In this document: positions 35,901 through 50,600 of the stretch, in pieces
Numbering within the stretch: the stretch's first letter is position 1
Layout: each line of letters begins with the position of its first letter
Origin: Synaphobranchus kaupii
Lineage: Eukaryota; Chordata; Actinopteri; Anguilliformes; Synaphobranchidae
Assembly: GCA_029718625.1 (NCBI GenBank)
Contig: CM056389.1
Location: 12,266,292 to 12,330,291 of the forward strand
Reading direction: 5' to 3'
Length of the DNA: 64,000 bases
Made by a program: the position numbers and the translations under genes
The notes under the pieces: model-generated
The model's input: only the letters and a program-made list of their open reading frames with translations
What the model was told of the DNA's origin: nothing
Databases searched by the model: none

Positions 35901-37140
35901 CTCTGAACAAAGATACTCTACACAGCTGCTACAGTTAAACATACTGCTCTTCTGAACAAAGATACTCTACACAGCTATGTCAGTTAAACATACTGCTCCT
36001 TTGAACAAAGATACTCTACACAGCTGCTTCAGATAAACATACTGCTCCTCTGAACAAAGATACTCTACACAGCTGCTTCAGATAAAGATACTGCTCTTCT
36101 GAACAAAGATACTCAATCACAGCTGCTTCAGTTAAACATAAAGCTCCTCTGAACAAAGATACTCTACACAGCTGCTTCAGATAAACATACTGCTCCTCTG
36201 AACAAAGATACTCCACACAGCTGCTTCAGATAAAGATACTGCTCCTCTGAACAAAGATACTCTACACAGCTGTTTCAGATAAAGATACTGCTCCTCTGAA
36301 CAAAGATACGCTACACAGCTGCGTCAGTTAAACATACTGCTCCTCTGAACAAAGATACTCTACACAGCTGCTTCAGTTAAACATACTGCTCCTCTGAACA
36401 AAGATACTCTACACAGCTGCTTCAGTTAAACATACTGCTCTTCTGAACAAAGATACTCAATCACAGCTGCTTCAGTTAAACATACTGCTCCTTTGAACAA
36501 AGATCCTCTACACAGCTGCTTCAGTTAAACATACTGCTCCTCTGAACAAAGTTACTCTACACAGCTGCTTCAGATAAAGATACTGCTCTTCTGAACAAAG
36601 ATATTCAATCACAGCTGCTTCAGTTAAACATAAAGCTCCTCTGAACAAAGATACTCTACACAGCTGCTTCAGATAAACATACTGCTCCTCTGAACAAAGA
36701 TACTCTACATAGCTGCTTCAGATAAAGATACTGCTCTTCTGAACAAAGATACGCTACACAGCTGCGTCAGTTAAACATACTGCTCCTCTGAACAAAGATA
36801 CTCTACACATCTGCATCGGTTAAAGATGCTGCTGCTCTGAACAAAGATACTCTACGTAGCTGCTTCAGTTAAATACCCTGCTCCTCTGAACAAAGATACT
36901 CTACACAGCTGTTTCCGTTAAACATACTGCTCATCTGAACAAAGATACTCTACACAGCTGCTTCAGTTAAACGTCCTGCTCCTCTGAACAAAGATAGTCT
37001 ACACAGCTGCTTCAGTAAAACATGCTGCTCTTCTGAACAAAGATACTCTACACATCTGCATCGGTTAAAGATGCTGCTGCTCTGAACAAAGATACTCTAC
37101 GTAGCTGCTTCAGTTAAACACCCTGCTCCTCTGAACAAAG
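23990..37140. repeat. 6575-bp tandem block duplication within the satellite
   Basis: The block at about 23990-30565 recurs at about 30566-37140. Marker variants keep a constant offset of 6575, for example the CCGCATCGG unit at about 26018 and 32593 and the TTTCAGCAAAG units. Only occasional single-base differences were seen (for example CTTCTG at about 24807 against CTTATG at about 31391). The limits were found where the flanking variants stop matching. Confidence 0.85.
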
Positions 37141-40100
37141 ATACTCTACACAGCTGCTTCAGTTAAACATGCTGCTCCTCTGAACAAAGATACTCTACAC
37201 AGCTGCTTCTGTTAAACATACTGCTCCTCTGAACAAAGATACTCTACGTAGCTGCTTCAATTAAACATAGTGCTCATCTGAACAAAGATACTCTACACAC
37301 CTACTTCAATTAAACATAGTGCTCCTCTGAACAAAGATACTCTACATAGCTGCTTCCGTTAAACATGCTGCTCCTCTGAACAAAGATACTCTACATAGCT
37401 GCTTCAATTAAACATCCTGCTCCTCTGAACAAAGATACTCTACATACCTGCTTCAATTAAACATAGTGCTCATCTGCACAAAGATAGTCTACACACCTGC
37501 TTCAGTTAAACATACTGCTGCTCTGAACAAAGATACTCTACACAGCTGCTTCCGTTAAACATACTGCTCCTCTGAACAAAGATACTCTGCATAGCTGCTT
37601 CAGTAAAACATGCTGCTCTTCTGAACAAAGATACTCTACACAGCTGCTTCAGTAAAACATGCTGCTCTTCTGAACAAAGATACTCTACACATCTGCATCG
37701 GTTAAAGATGCTGCTGCTCTGAACAAAGATACTCTACGTAGCTGATTCAGTTAAATACCCTGCTTCTCTGAACAAAGATACTCTACACAGCTGCTTCCGT
37801 TAAACATACTGCTCATCTGAACAAAGATACTCTACACAGCTGCTTCAGTTAAACATACTGCTCCTCTGAACAAAGATACTCTACACAGCTGCTTCAGTTA
37901 AACATACTGCTCCTCTGAACAAAGATACTCTACACAGCTGCTTCAGTTAAACATACTGCTCCTCTGAACAAAGATACTCCACACAGCTGCTTCAGTTAAA
38001 CATACTGCTCCTCTGAACAAAGATACTCTACACAGCTGCTTCAGTTAAACATACTGCGCCTCTGAACAAAGATACTCTACACAGCTGCTACAGTTAAACA
38101 TACTGCTCTTCTGAACAAAGATACTCTACACAGCTATGTCAGTTAAACATACTGCTCCTTTGAACAAAGATACTCTACACAGCTGCTTCAGATAAACATA
38201 CTGCTCCTCTGAACAAAGATACTCTACACAGCTGCTTCAGATGAAGATACTGCTCTTCTGAACAAAGATACTCAATCACAGCTGCTTCAGTTAAACATAA
38301 AGCTCCTCTGAACAAAGATACTCTACACAGCTGCTTCAGTTAAACATACTGCTCCTCTGAACAAAGATACTCTACACAGCTGCTTCAGTTAAACATACTG
38401 CGCCTCTGAACAAAGATACTCTACACAGCTGCTACAGTTAAACATACTGCTCTTCTGAACAAAGATACTCTACACAGCTATGTCAGTTAAACATACTGCT
38501 CCTTTGAACAAAGATACTCTACACAGCTGCTTCAGATAAACATACTGCTCCTCTGAACAAAGATACTCTACACAGCTGCTTCAGATAAAGATACTGCTCT
38601 TCTGAACAAAGATACTCAATCACAGCTGCTTCAGTTAAACATAAAGCTCCTCTGAACAAAGATACTCTACACAGCTGCTTCAGATAAACATACTGCTCCT
38701 CTGAACAAAGATACTCCACACAGCTGCTTCAGATAAAGATACTGCTCCTCTGAACAAAGATACTCTACACAGCTGTTTCCGTTAAACATACTGCTCATCT
38801 GAACAAAGATACTCTACACAGCTGCTTCAGTTAAACGTCCTGCTCCTCTGAACAAAGATAGTCTACACAGCTGCTTCAGTAAAACATGCTGCTCTTCTGA
38901 ACAAAGATACTCTACACATCTGCATCGGTTAAAGATGCTGCTGCTCTGAACAAAGATACTCTACGTAGCTGCTTCAGTTAAACACCCTGCTCCTCTGAAC
39001 AAAGATACTCTACACAGCTGCTTCAGTTAAACATGCTGCTCCTCTGAACAAAGATACTCTACACAGCTGCTTCTGTTAAACATACTGCTCCTCTGAACAA
39101 AGATACTCTACATAGCTGCTTCCGTTAAACATGCTGCTCCTCTGAACAAAGATACTCTACATAGCTGCTTCAATTAAACATAGTGCTCATCTGAACAAAG
39201 ATACTCTACACACCTACTTCAATTAAACATAGTGCTCCTCTGAACAAAGATACTCTACATAGCTGCTTCCGTTAAACATGCTGCTCCTCTGAACAAAGAT
39301 ACTCTACATAGCTGCTTCAATTAAACATCCTGCTCCTCTGAACAAAGATACTCTACATACCTGCTTCAATTAAACATAGTGCTCATCTGCACAAAGATAG
39401 TCTACACACCTGCTTCAGTTAAACATACTGCTGCTCTGAACAAAGATACTCTACACAGCTGCTTCCGTTAAACATACTGCTCCTCTGAACAAAGATACTC
39501 TGCATAGCTGCTTCAGTAAAACATGCTGCTCTTCTGAACAAAGATACTCTACACAGCTGCTTCAGTAAAACATGCTGCTCTTCTGAACAAAGATACTCTA
39601 CACATCTGCATCGGTTAAAGATGCTGCTGCTCTGAACAAAGATACTCTACGTAGCTGATTCAGTTAAATACCCTGCTTCTCTGAACAAAGATACTCTACA
39701 CAGCTGCTTCCGTTAAACATACTGCTCATCTGAACAAAGATACTCTACACAGCTGCTTCAGTTAAACATACTGCTCCTCTGAACAAAGATACTCTACACA
39801 GCTGCTTCAGTTAAACATACTGCTCCTCTGAACAAAGATACTCTACACAGCTGCTTCAGTTAAACATACTGCTCCTCTGAACAAAGATACTCCACACAGC
39901 TGCTTCAGTTAAACATACTGCTCCTCTGAACAAAGATACTCTACTCAGCTGCTTCAGTTAAACATACTGCGCCTCTGAACAAAGATACTCTACACAGCTG
40001 CTACAGTTAAACATACTGCTCTTCTGAACAAAGATACTCTACACAGCTATGTCAGTTAAACATACTGCTCCTTTGAACAAAGATACTCTACACAGCTGCT

Positions 40101-43100
40101 TCAGATAAACATACTGCTCCTCTGAACAAAGATACTCTACACAGCTGCTTCAGATGAAGATACTGCTCTTCTGAACAAAGATACTCAATCACAGCTGCTT
40201 CAGTTAAACATAAAGCTCCTCTGAACAAAGATACTCTACACAGCTGCTTCAGTTAAACATACTGCTCCTCTGAACAAAGATACTCTACACAGCTGCTTCA
40301 GTTAAACATACTGCGCCTCTGAACAAAGATACTCTACACAGCTGCTACAGTTAAACATACTGCTCTTCTGAACAAAGATACTCTACACAGCTATGTCAGT
40401 TAAACATACTGCTCCTTTGAACAAAGATACTCTACACAGCTGCTTCAGATAAACATACTGCTCCTCTGAACAAAGATACTCTACACAGCTGCTTCAGATA
40501 AAGATACTGCTCTTCTGAACAAAGATACTCAATCACAGCTGCTTCAGTTAAACATAAAGCTCCTCTGAACAAAGATACTCTACACAGCTGCTTCAGATAA
40601 ACATACTGCTCCTCTGAACAAAGATACTCCACACAGCTGCTTCAGATAAAGATACTGCTCCTCTGAACAAAGATACTCTACACAGCTGCTTCAGATAAAC
40701 ATACTGCTCCTCTGAACAAAGATACTCTACATAGCTGCTTCAGATAAAGATACTGCTCTTCTGAACAAAGATACGCTACACAGCTGCGTCAGTTAAACAT
40801 ACTGCTCCTCTGAACAAAGATACTCTACACATCTGCATCGGTTAAAGATGCTGCTGCTCTGAACAAAGATACTCTACGTAGCTGCTTCAGTTAAATACCC
40901 TGCTCCTCTGAACAAAGATACTCTACACAGCTGTTTCCGTTAAACATACTGCTCATCTGAACAAAGATACTCTACACAGCTGCTTCAGTTAAACGTCCTG
41001 CTCCTCTGAACAAAGATAGTCTACACAGCTGCTTCAGTAAAACATGCTGCTCTTCTGAACAAAGATACTCTACACATCTGCATCGGTTAAAGATGCTGCT
41101 GCTCTGAACAAAGATACTCTACGTAGCTGCTTCAGTTAAACACCCTGCTCCTCTGAACAAAGATACTCTACACAGCTGCTTCAGTTAAACATGCTGCTCC
41201 TCTGAACAAAGATACTCTACACAGCTGCTTCTGTTAAACATACTGCTCCTCTGAACAAAGATACTCTACGTAGCTGCTTCAATTAAACATAGTGCTCATC
41301 TGAAAAAAGATACTCTACACACCTACTTCAATTAAACATAGTGCTCCTCTGAACAAAGATACTCTACATAGCTGCTTCCGTTAAACATGCTGCTCCTCTG
41401 AACAAAGATACTCTACATAGCTGCTTCAATTAAACATCCTGCTCCTCTGAACAAAGATACTCTACATACCTGCTTCAATTAAACATAGTGCTCATCTGCA
41501 CAAAGATAGTCTACACACCTGCTTCAGTTAAACATACTGCTGCTCTGAACAAAGATACTCTACACAGCTGCTTCCGTTAAACATACTGCTCCTCTGAACA
41601 AAGATACTCTGCATAGCTGCTTCAGTAAAACATGCTGCTCTTCTGAACAAAGATACTCTACACAGCTGCTTCAGTAAAACATGCTGCTCTTCTGAACAAA
41701 GATACTCTACACATCTGCATCGGTTAAAGATGCTGCTGCTCTGAACAAAGATACTCTACGTAGCTGATTCAGTTAAATACCCTGCTTCTCTGAACAAAGA
41801 TACTCTACACAGCTGCTTCCGTTAAACATACTGCTCATCTGAACAAAGATACTCTACACAGCTGCTTCAGTTAAACATACTGCTCCTCTGAACAAAGATA
41901 CTCTACACAGCTGCTTCAGTTAAACATACTGCTCCTCTGAACAAAGATACTCTACACAGCTGCTTCAGTTAAACATACTGCTCCTCTGAACAAAGATACT
42001 CCACACAGCTGCTTCAGTTAAACATACTGCTCCTCTGAACAAAGATACTCTACACAGCTGCTTCAGTTAAACATACTGCGCCTCTGAACAAAGATACTCT
42101 ACACAGCTGCTACAGTTAAACATACTGCTCTTCTGAACAAAGATACTCTACACAGCTATGTCAGTTAAACATACTGCTCCTTTGAACAAAGATACTCTAC
42201 ACAGCTGCTTCAGATAAACATACTGCTCCTCTGAACAAAGATACTCTACACAGCTGCTTCAGATGAAGATACTGCTCTTCTGAACAAAGATACTCAATCA
42301 CAGCTGCTTCAGTTAAACATAAAGCTCCTCTGAACAAAGATACTCTACACAGCTGCTTCAGTTAAACATACTGCTCCTCTGAACAAAGATACTCTACACA
42401 GCTGCTTCAGTTAAACATACTGCGCCTCTGAACAAAGATACTCTACACAGCTGCTACAGTTAAACATACTGCTCTTCTGAACAAAGATACTCTACACAGC
42501 TATGTCAGTTAAACATACTGCTCCTTTGAACAAAGATACTCTACACAGCTGCTTCAGATAAACATACTGCTCCTCTGAACAAAGATACTCTACACAGCTG
42601 CTTCAGATAAAGATACTGCTCTTCTGAACAAAGATACTCAATCACAGCTGCTTCAGTTAAACATAAAGCTCCTCTGAACAAAGATACTCTACACAGCTGC
42701 TTCAGATAAACATACTGCTCCTCTGAACAAAGATACTCCACACAGCTGCTTCAGATAAAGATACTGCTCCTCTGAACAAAGATACTCTACACAGCTGTTT
42801 CCGTTAAACATACTGCTCATCTGAACAAAGATACTCTACACAGCTGCTTCAGTTAAACGTCCTGCTCCTCTGAACAAAGATAGTCTACACAGCTGCTTCA
42901 GTAAAACATGCTGCTCTTCTGAACAAAGATACTCTACACATCTGCATCGGTTAAAGATGCTGCTGCTCTGAACAAAGATACTCTACGTAGCTGCTTCAGT
43001 TAAACACCCTGCTCCTCTGAACAAAGATACTCTACACAGCTGCTTCAGTTAAACATGCTGCTCCTCTGAACAAAGATACTCTACACAGCTGCTTCTGTTA

Positions 43101-44683
43101 AACATACTGCTCCTCTGAACAAAGATACTCTACATAGCTGCTTCCGTTAAACATGCTGCTCCTCTGAACAAAGATACTCTACATAGCTGCTTCAATTAAA
43201 CATAGTGCTCATCTGAACAAAGATACTCTACACACCTACTTCAATTAAACATAGTGCTCCTCTGAACAAAGATACTCTACATAGCTGCTTCCGTTAAACA
43301 TGCTGCTCCTCTGAACAAAGATACTCTACATAGCTGCTTCAATTAAACATCCTGCTCCTCTGAACAAAGATACTCTACATACCTGCTTCAATTAAACATA
43401 GTGCTCATCTGCACAAAGATAGTCTACACACCTGCTTCAGTTAAACATACTGCTGCTCTGAACAAAGATACTCTACACAGCTGCTTCCGTTAAACATACT
43501 GCTCCTCTGAACAAAGATACTCTGCATAGCTGCTTCAGTAAAACATGCTGCTCTTCTGAACAAAGATACTCTACACAGCTGCTTCAGTAAAACATGCTGC
43601 TCTTCTGAACAAAGATACTCTACACATCTGCATCGGTTAAAGATGCTGCTGCTCTGAACAAAGATACTCTACGTAGCTGATTCAGTTAAATACCCTGCTT
43701 CTCTGAACAAAGATACTCTACACAGCTGCTTCCGTTAAACATACTGCTCATCTGAACAAAGATACTCTACACAGCTGCTTCAGTTAAACATACTGCTCCT
43801 CTGAACAAAGATACTCTACACAGCTGCTTCAGTTAAACATACTGCTCCTCTGAACAAAGATACTCTACACAGCTGCTTCAGTTAAACATACTGCTCCTCT
43901 GAACAAAGATACTCCACACAGCTGCTTCAGTTAAACATACTGCTCCTCTGAACAAAGATACTCTACACAGCTGCTTCAGTTAAACATACTGCGCCTCTGA
44001 ACAAAGATACTCTACACAGCTGCTACAGTTAAACATACTGCTCTTCTGAACAAAGATACTCTACACAGCTATGTCAGTTAAACATACTGCTCCTTTGAAC
44101 AAAGATACTCTACACAGCTGCTTCAGATAAACATACTGCTCCTCTGAACAAAGATACTCTACACAGCTGCTTCAGATGAAGATACTGCTCTTCTGAACAA
44201 AGATACTCAATCACAGCTGCTTCAGTTAAACATAAAGCTCCTCTGAACAAAGATACTCTACACAGCTGCTTCAGTTAAACATACTGCTCCTCTGAACAAA
44301 GATACTCTACACAGCTGCTTCAGTTAAACATACTGCGCCTCTGAACAAAGATACTCTACACAGCTGCTACAGTTAAACATACTGCTCTTCTGAACAAAGA
44401 TACTCTACACAGCTATGTCAGTTAAACATACTGCTCCTTTGAACAAAGATACTCTACACAGCTGCTTCAGATAAACATACTGCTCCTCTGAACAAAGATA
44501 CTCTACACAGCTGCTTCAGATAAAGATACTGCTCTTCTGAACAAAGATACTCAATCACAGCTGCTTCAGTTAAACATAAAGCTCCTCTGAACAAAGATAC
44601 TCTACACAGCTGCTTCAGATAAACATACTGCTCCTCTGAACAAAGATACTCCACACAGCTGCTTCAGATAAAGATACTGCTCC
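36640..44683. repeat. 4022-bp tandem block duplication within the satellite
   Basis: The block at about 36640-40661 recurs at about 40662-44683. The variant AGCTGTTTCC at 36907 and 38771 reappears at 40929 and 42793, all with offset 4022. One difference noticed: CTGAACAAAG against CTGAAAAAAG near 37275/41297. The first block partly overlaps the right end of the 6575-bp duplication, so the events are nested in time. Confidence 0.85.
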
Positions 44684-47600
44684 TCTGAACAAAGATACTC
44701 TACACAGCTGTTTCAGATAAAGATACTGCTCCTCTGAACAAAGATACGCTACACAGCTGCGTCAGTTAAACATACTGCTCCTCTGAACAAAGATACTCTA
44801 CACAGCTGTTTCAGATAAAGATACTGCTCCTCTGAACAAAGATACGCTACACAGCTGCGTCAGTTAAACATACTGCTCCTCTGACCAAAGATACTCTACA
44901 CAGCTGCTTCAGTTAAACATACTGCTCCTTTGAACAAAGATACTCTACACAGCTGCTTCAGATAAACATACTGCTCCTCTGAACAAAGATACTCTACACA
45001 GCTGCTTCAGATAAAGATACTGCTCTTCTGAACAAAGATACTCAATCACAGCTGCTTCAGTTAAACATAAAGCTCCTCTGAACAAAGATACTCTACACAG
45101 CTGCTTCAGATAAACATACTGCTCCTCTGAACAAAGATACTCCACACAGCTGCTTCAGATAAAGATACTGCTCCTCTGAACAAAGATACTCTACACAGCT
45201 GTTTCCGTTAAACATACTGCTCATCTGAACAAAGATACTCTACACAGCTGCTTCAGTTAAACGTCCTGCTCCTCTGAACAAAGATAGTCTACACAGCTGC
45301 TTCAGTAAAACATGCTGCTCTTCTGAACAAAGATACTCTACACATCTGCATCGGTTAAAGATGCTGCTGCTCTGAACAAAGATACTCTACGTAGCTGCTT
45401 CAGTTAAACACCCTGCTCCTCTGAACAAAGATACTCTACACAGCTGCTTCAGTTAAACATGCTGCTCCTCTGAACAAAGATACTCTACACAGCTGCTTCT
45501 GTTAAACATACTGCTCCTCTGAACAAAGATACTCTACATAGCTGCTTCCGTTAAACATGCTGCTCCTCTGAACAAAGATACTCTACATAGCTGCTTCAAT
45601 TAAACATAGTGCTCATCTGAACAAAGATACTCTACACACCTACTTCAATTAAACATAGTGCTCCTCTGAACAAAGATACTCTACATAGCTGCTTCCGTTA
45701 AACATGCTGCTCCTCTGAACAAAGATACTCTACATAGCTGCTTCAATTAAACATCCTGCTCCTCTGAACAAAGATACTCTACATACCTGCTTCAATTAAA
45801 CATAGTGCTCATCTGCACAAAGATAGTCTACACACCTGCTTCAGTTAAACATACTGCTGCTCTGAACAAAGATACTCTACACAGCTGCTTCCGTTAAACA
45901 TACTGCTCCTCTGAACAAAGATACTCTGCATAGCTGCTTCAGTAAAACATGCTGCTCTTCTGAACAAAGATACTCTACACAGCTGCTTCAGTAAAACATG
46001 CTGCTCTTCTGAACAAAGATACTCTACACATCTGCATCGGTTAAAGATGCTGCTGCTCTGAACAAAGATACTCTACGTAGCTGATTCAGTTAAATACCCT
46101 GCTTCTCTGAACAAAGATACTCTACACAGCTGCTTCCGTTAAACATACTGCTCATCTGAACAAAGATACACTCTACACAGCTGCTTCAGTTAAACATACT
46201 GCTCCTCTGAACAAAGATACTCTACACAGCTGCTTCAGTTAAACATACTGCTCCTCTGAACAAAGATACTCTACACAGCTGCTTCAGTTAAACATACTGC
46301 TCCTCTGAACAAAGATACTCCACACAGCTGCTTCAGTTAAACATACTGCTCCTCTGAACAAAGATACTCTACACAGCTGCTTCAGTTAAACATACTGCGC
46401 CTCTGAACAAAGATACTCTACACAGCTGCTACAGTTAAACATACTGCTCTTCTGAACAAAGATACTCTACACAGCTATGTCAGTTAAACATACTGCTCCT
46501 TTGAACAAAGATACTCTACACAGCTGCTTCAGATAAACATACTGCTCCTCTGAACAAAGATACTCTACACAGCTGCTTCAGATGAAGATACTGCTCTTCT
46601 GAACAAAGATACTCAATCACAGCTGCTTCAGTTAAACATAAAGCTCCTCTGAACAAAGATACTCTACACAGCTGCTTCAGTTAAACATACTGCTCCTCTG
46701 AACAAAGATACTCTACACAGCTGCTTCAGTTAAACATACTGCGCCTCTGAACAAAGATACTCTACACAGCTGCTACAGTTAAACATACTGCTCTTCTGAA
46801 CAAAGATACTCTACACAGCTATGTCAGTTAAACATACTGCTCCTTTGAACAAAGATACTCTACACAGCTGCTTCAGATAAACATACTGCTCCTCTGAACA
46901 AAGATACTCTACACAGCTGCTTCAGATAAAGATACTGCTCTTCTGAACAAAGATACTCAATCACAGCTGCTTCAGTTAAACATAAAGCTCCTCTGAACAA
47001 AGATACTCTACACAGCTGCTTCAGATAAACATACTGCTCCTCTGAACAAAGATACTCCACACAGCTGCTTCAGATAAAGATACTGCTCCTCTGAACAAAG
47101 ATACTCTACACAGCTGTTTCAGATAAAGATACTGCTCCTCTGAACAAAGATACGCTACACAGCTGCGTCAGTTAAACATACTGCTCCTCTGAACAAAGAT
47201 ACTCTACACAGCTGCTTCAGTTAAACATACTGCTCCTCTGAACAAAGATACTCTACACAGCTGCTTCAGTTAAACATACTGCTCTTCTGAACAAAGATAC
47301 TCAATCACAGCTGCTTCAGTTATACATACTGCTCCTTTGAACAAAGATCCTCTACACAGCTGCTTCAGTTAAACATACTGCTCCTCTGAACAAAGTTACT
47401 CTACACAGCTGCTTCAGATAAAGATACTGCTCTTCTGAACAAAGATATTCAATCACAGCTGCTTCAGTTAAACATAAAGCTCCTCTGAACAAAGATACTC
47501 TACACAGCTGCTTCAGATAAACATACTGCTCCTCTGAACAAAGATACTCTACATAGCTGCTTCAGATAAAGATACTGCTCTTCTGAACAAAGATACTCAA

Positions 47601-50600
47601 TCACAGCTGCTTCAGTTAAACATAAAGCTCCTCTGAACAAAGATACTCTACACAGCTGCTTCAGATAAACATACTGCTCTTCTGAACAAAGATACTCAAT
47701 CACAGCTGCTTCAGATAAACATAAAGCTCCTCTGAACAAAGATACTCTACACAGCTGCTTCAGATAAACATACTGCTCCTCTGAACAAAGATACGCTACA
47801 CAGCTGCTTCAGATAAACATAAAGCTCCTCTGAGCAAAGATACTCTACAAAGCTGCTTCAGATAAACATACTGCTCTTCTGAACAAAGATACTCAATCAC
47901 AGCTGCTTCAGTTAAACATAAAGCTCCTCTGAACAAAGATACTCTACACAGCTGCTTCAGATAAACATACTGCTCTTCTGAACAAAGATACTCAATCACA
48001 GCTGCTTCAGTTAAACATACTGCTCCTCTGAACAAAGATACCCTACACAGCTGCTTCAGTTAAACATACTGCTCCTCTGAACAAAGATACTCTACACAGC
48101 TATGTCAGTTAAACATACTGCTCCTTTGAACAAAGATACTCTACACAGCTATGTCAGTTAAACATACTGCTCCTTTGAACAAAGATACTCTACACAGCTA
48201 TGTCAGTTAAACATACTGCTCTTCTGAACAAAGATCCTCTACACAGCTGCTTCAGTTAAACATACTGCTCCTCTGAACAAAGATACTCTACACAGCTATG
48301 TCAGTTAAACATACTGCTCCTTTGAACAAATATACTCTACACAGCTATGTCAGTTAAACATACTGCTCCTCTGAACAAAGATACTCTACACAGCTATGTC
48401 AGTTAAACATACTGCTCCTCTGAACAAAGATACTCTACACAGCTGCTTCAGTTAAACATACTGCTCCTCTGAACAAAGATACTCTACACAGCTGCTTCAG
48501 TTAAACATACTGCTCCTCTGAACAAATATACTCTACACAGCTGCTTCAGTTAAACATACTGCTCCTCTGAACAAAGATACTCTACACAGCTATGTCAGTT
48601 AAACATACTGCTCCTCTGAACAAAGATACTCTATACAGCTGCTTCAGTTAAACATACTGCTCCTCTGAACAAAGATACTCTACACAGCTATGTCAGTTAA
48701 ACATACTGCTCCTCTGAACAAAGATACTCTACACAGCTATGTCAGTTAAACATACTGCTCTTCTGAACAAAGATACTCTACACAGCTGCTTCAGTTAAAC
48801 ATACTGCTCCTCTGAACAAAGATACTCTACACAGCTGCTTCAGTTAAACATGCTGCTCCTGTGAACAAAGATACTGTACACAGCTGCTTCAGTTAAACAT
48901 CCTGCTCTTCTGAACAAAGATACTCTACACAGCTGCTTCAGTTAAACATACTGCTCCTCTGAACAAAGATACTCTACACAGCTGCTTCAGTTAAACATGC
49001 TGCTCCTGTGAACAAAGATACTGTACACAGCTGCTTCAGTTAAACATCCTGCTCTTCTGAACAAAGATACTCTACACAGCTGCTTCAGTTAAACATACTG
49101 CTCCTCTGAACAAAGATACTCTACACAGCTGCTTCAGTTAAACATGCTGCTCCTGTGAACAAAGATACTCTACACAGCTGCTTCAGTTAAACATACTGCT
49201 CCTCTGAACAAAGATACTCTGCACAGCTGCTTCAGTTAAACATACTGCTCCTCTAAACAAAGATACTCTACACAGCTGCTTCAGTTAAACATACTGCTCC
49301 TCTGAACAAAGATACTCTACACAGCTGCTTCAGTTAAACATACTGCTCTTCTGAACAAAGATACTCTACATAGCTGCTTCCGTTAAACATACTGCTCCTC
49401 TGAACAAAGATACTCTGCATAGCTGCTTCAGTTAAACATACTGCTCCTTTCAGCAAAGATACTCTACACAGCTGCTTCAGATAAACATACTGCTCCTCTG
49501 AACAAAGATACTCTACACAGCCGCATCGGTTAAAGATGCTGCTGCTCTGAACAAAGATACTCTACACAGCTGCTTCAGTTAAACATACTGCTCCTCTGAA
49601 CAAAGATACTCTACACAGCTGCTTCAGTTAAACATGCTGCTCCTCTGAACAAAGATACTCTACACAGCTGCTTCAGTTAAACATGCTGCTCCTCTGAACA
49701 AAGATACTCTACACAGCTGCTTCTGTTAAACATACTGCTCCTCTGAACAAAGATACTCTACACAGCACCTTCAGTTAAACATACTGCTCCTCTGAACAAA
49801 GATCCTCTACACAGCACCTTCAGTTAAACATACTGCTCCTCTGAACAAAGATACTCTATGCAGCACCTTCAGTTAAACATACTGCTCCTCTGAACAAAGA
49901 TCCTCTACACAGCTGCTTCAGTTAAACATACTGCTCCTCTGAACAAAGATACTCTACACAGCTGCTTCAGTTAAATATACTGCTCCTCTGAACAAAGATC
50001 CTCTACACAGCACCTTCAGTTAAACATACTGCTCCTCTGAACAAAGATACTCTACACAGCTGCTTCAGTTAAACATACTGCTCCTCTGAACAAAGATCCT
50101 CTACACAGCACCTTCAGTTAAACATACTGCTCCTCTGAACAAAGATACTCTACACAGCTGCTTCAGTTAAACATACTGCTCCTCTGAACAAAGATCCTCT
50201 ACACAGCTGCTTCAGTTAAACATACTGCTCCTCTGAACAAAGATACTCTACACAGCTGCTTCAGTTAAACATACTGCTCCTCTGAACAAAGATACTCTAC
50301 ACAGCTGCTTCAGTTAAACATACTGCTCCTCTGAACAAAGATACTCTACACAGCTGCTTCAGTTAAACATACTGCTCCTCTGAACAAAGATACTCTACAC
50401 AGCTATGTCAGTTAAACATACTGCTCCTCTGAACAAAGATACTCTATACAGCTGCTTCAGTTAAACATACTGCTCCTCTGAACAAAGATACTCTACACAG
50501 CTATGTCAGTTAAACATACTGCTCCTCTGAACAAAGATACTCTACACAGCTATGTCAGTTAAACATACTGCTCTTCTGAACAAAGATACTCTACACAGCT

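Noticed and set aside
21591..48035. Recurring 66-79-codon minus-strand frames in the satellite (for example 24095-24334)
   Set aside because: They are the same short repeat read between stops that recur in every unit; identical frames appear wherever the same variant order recurs, with no start context or domain.
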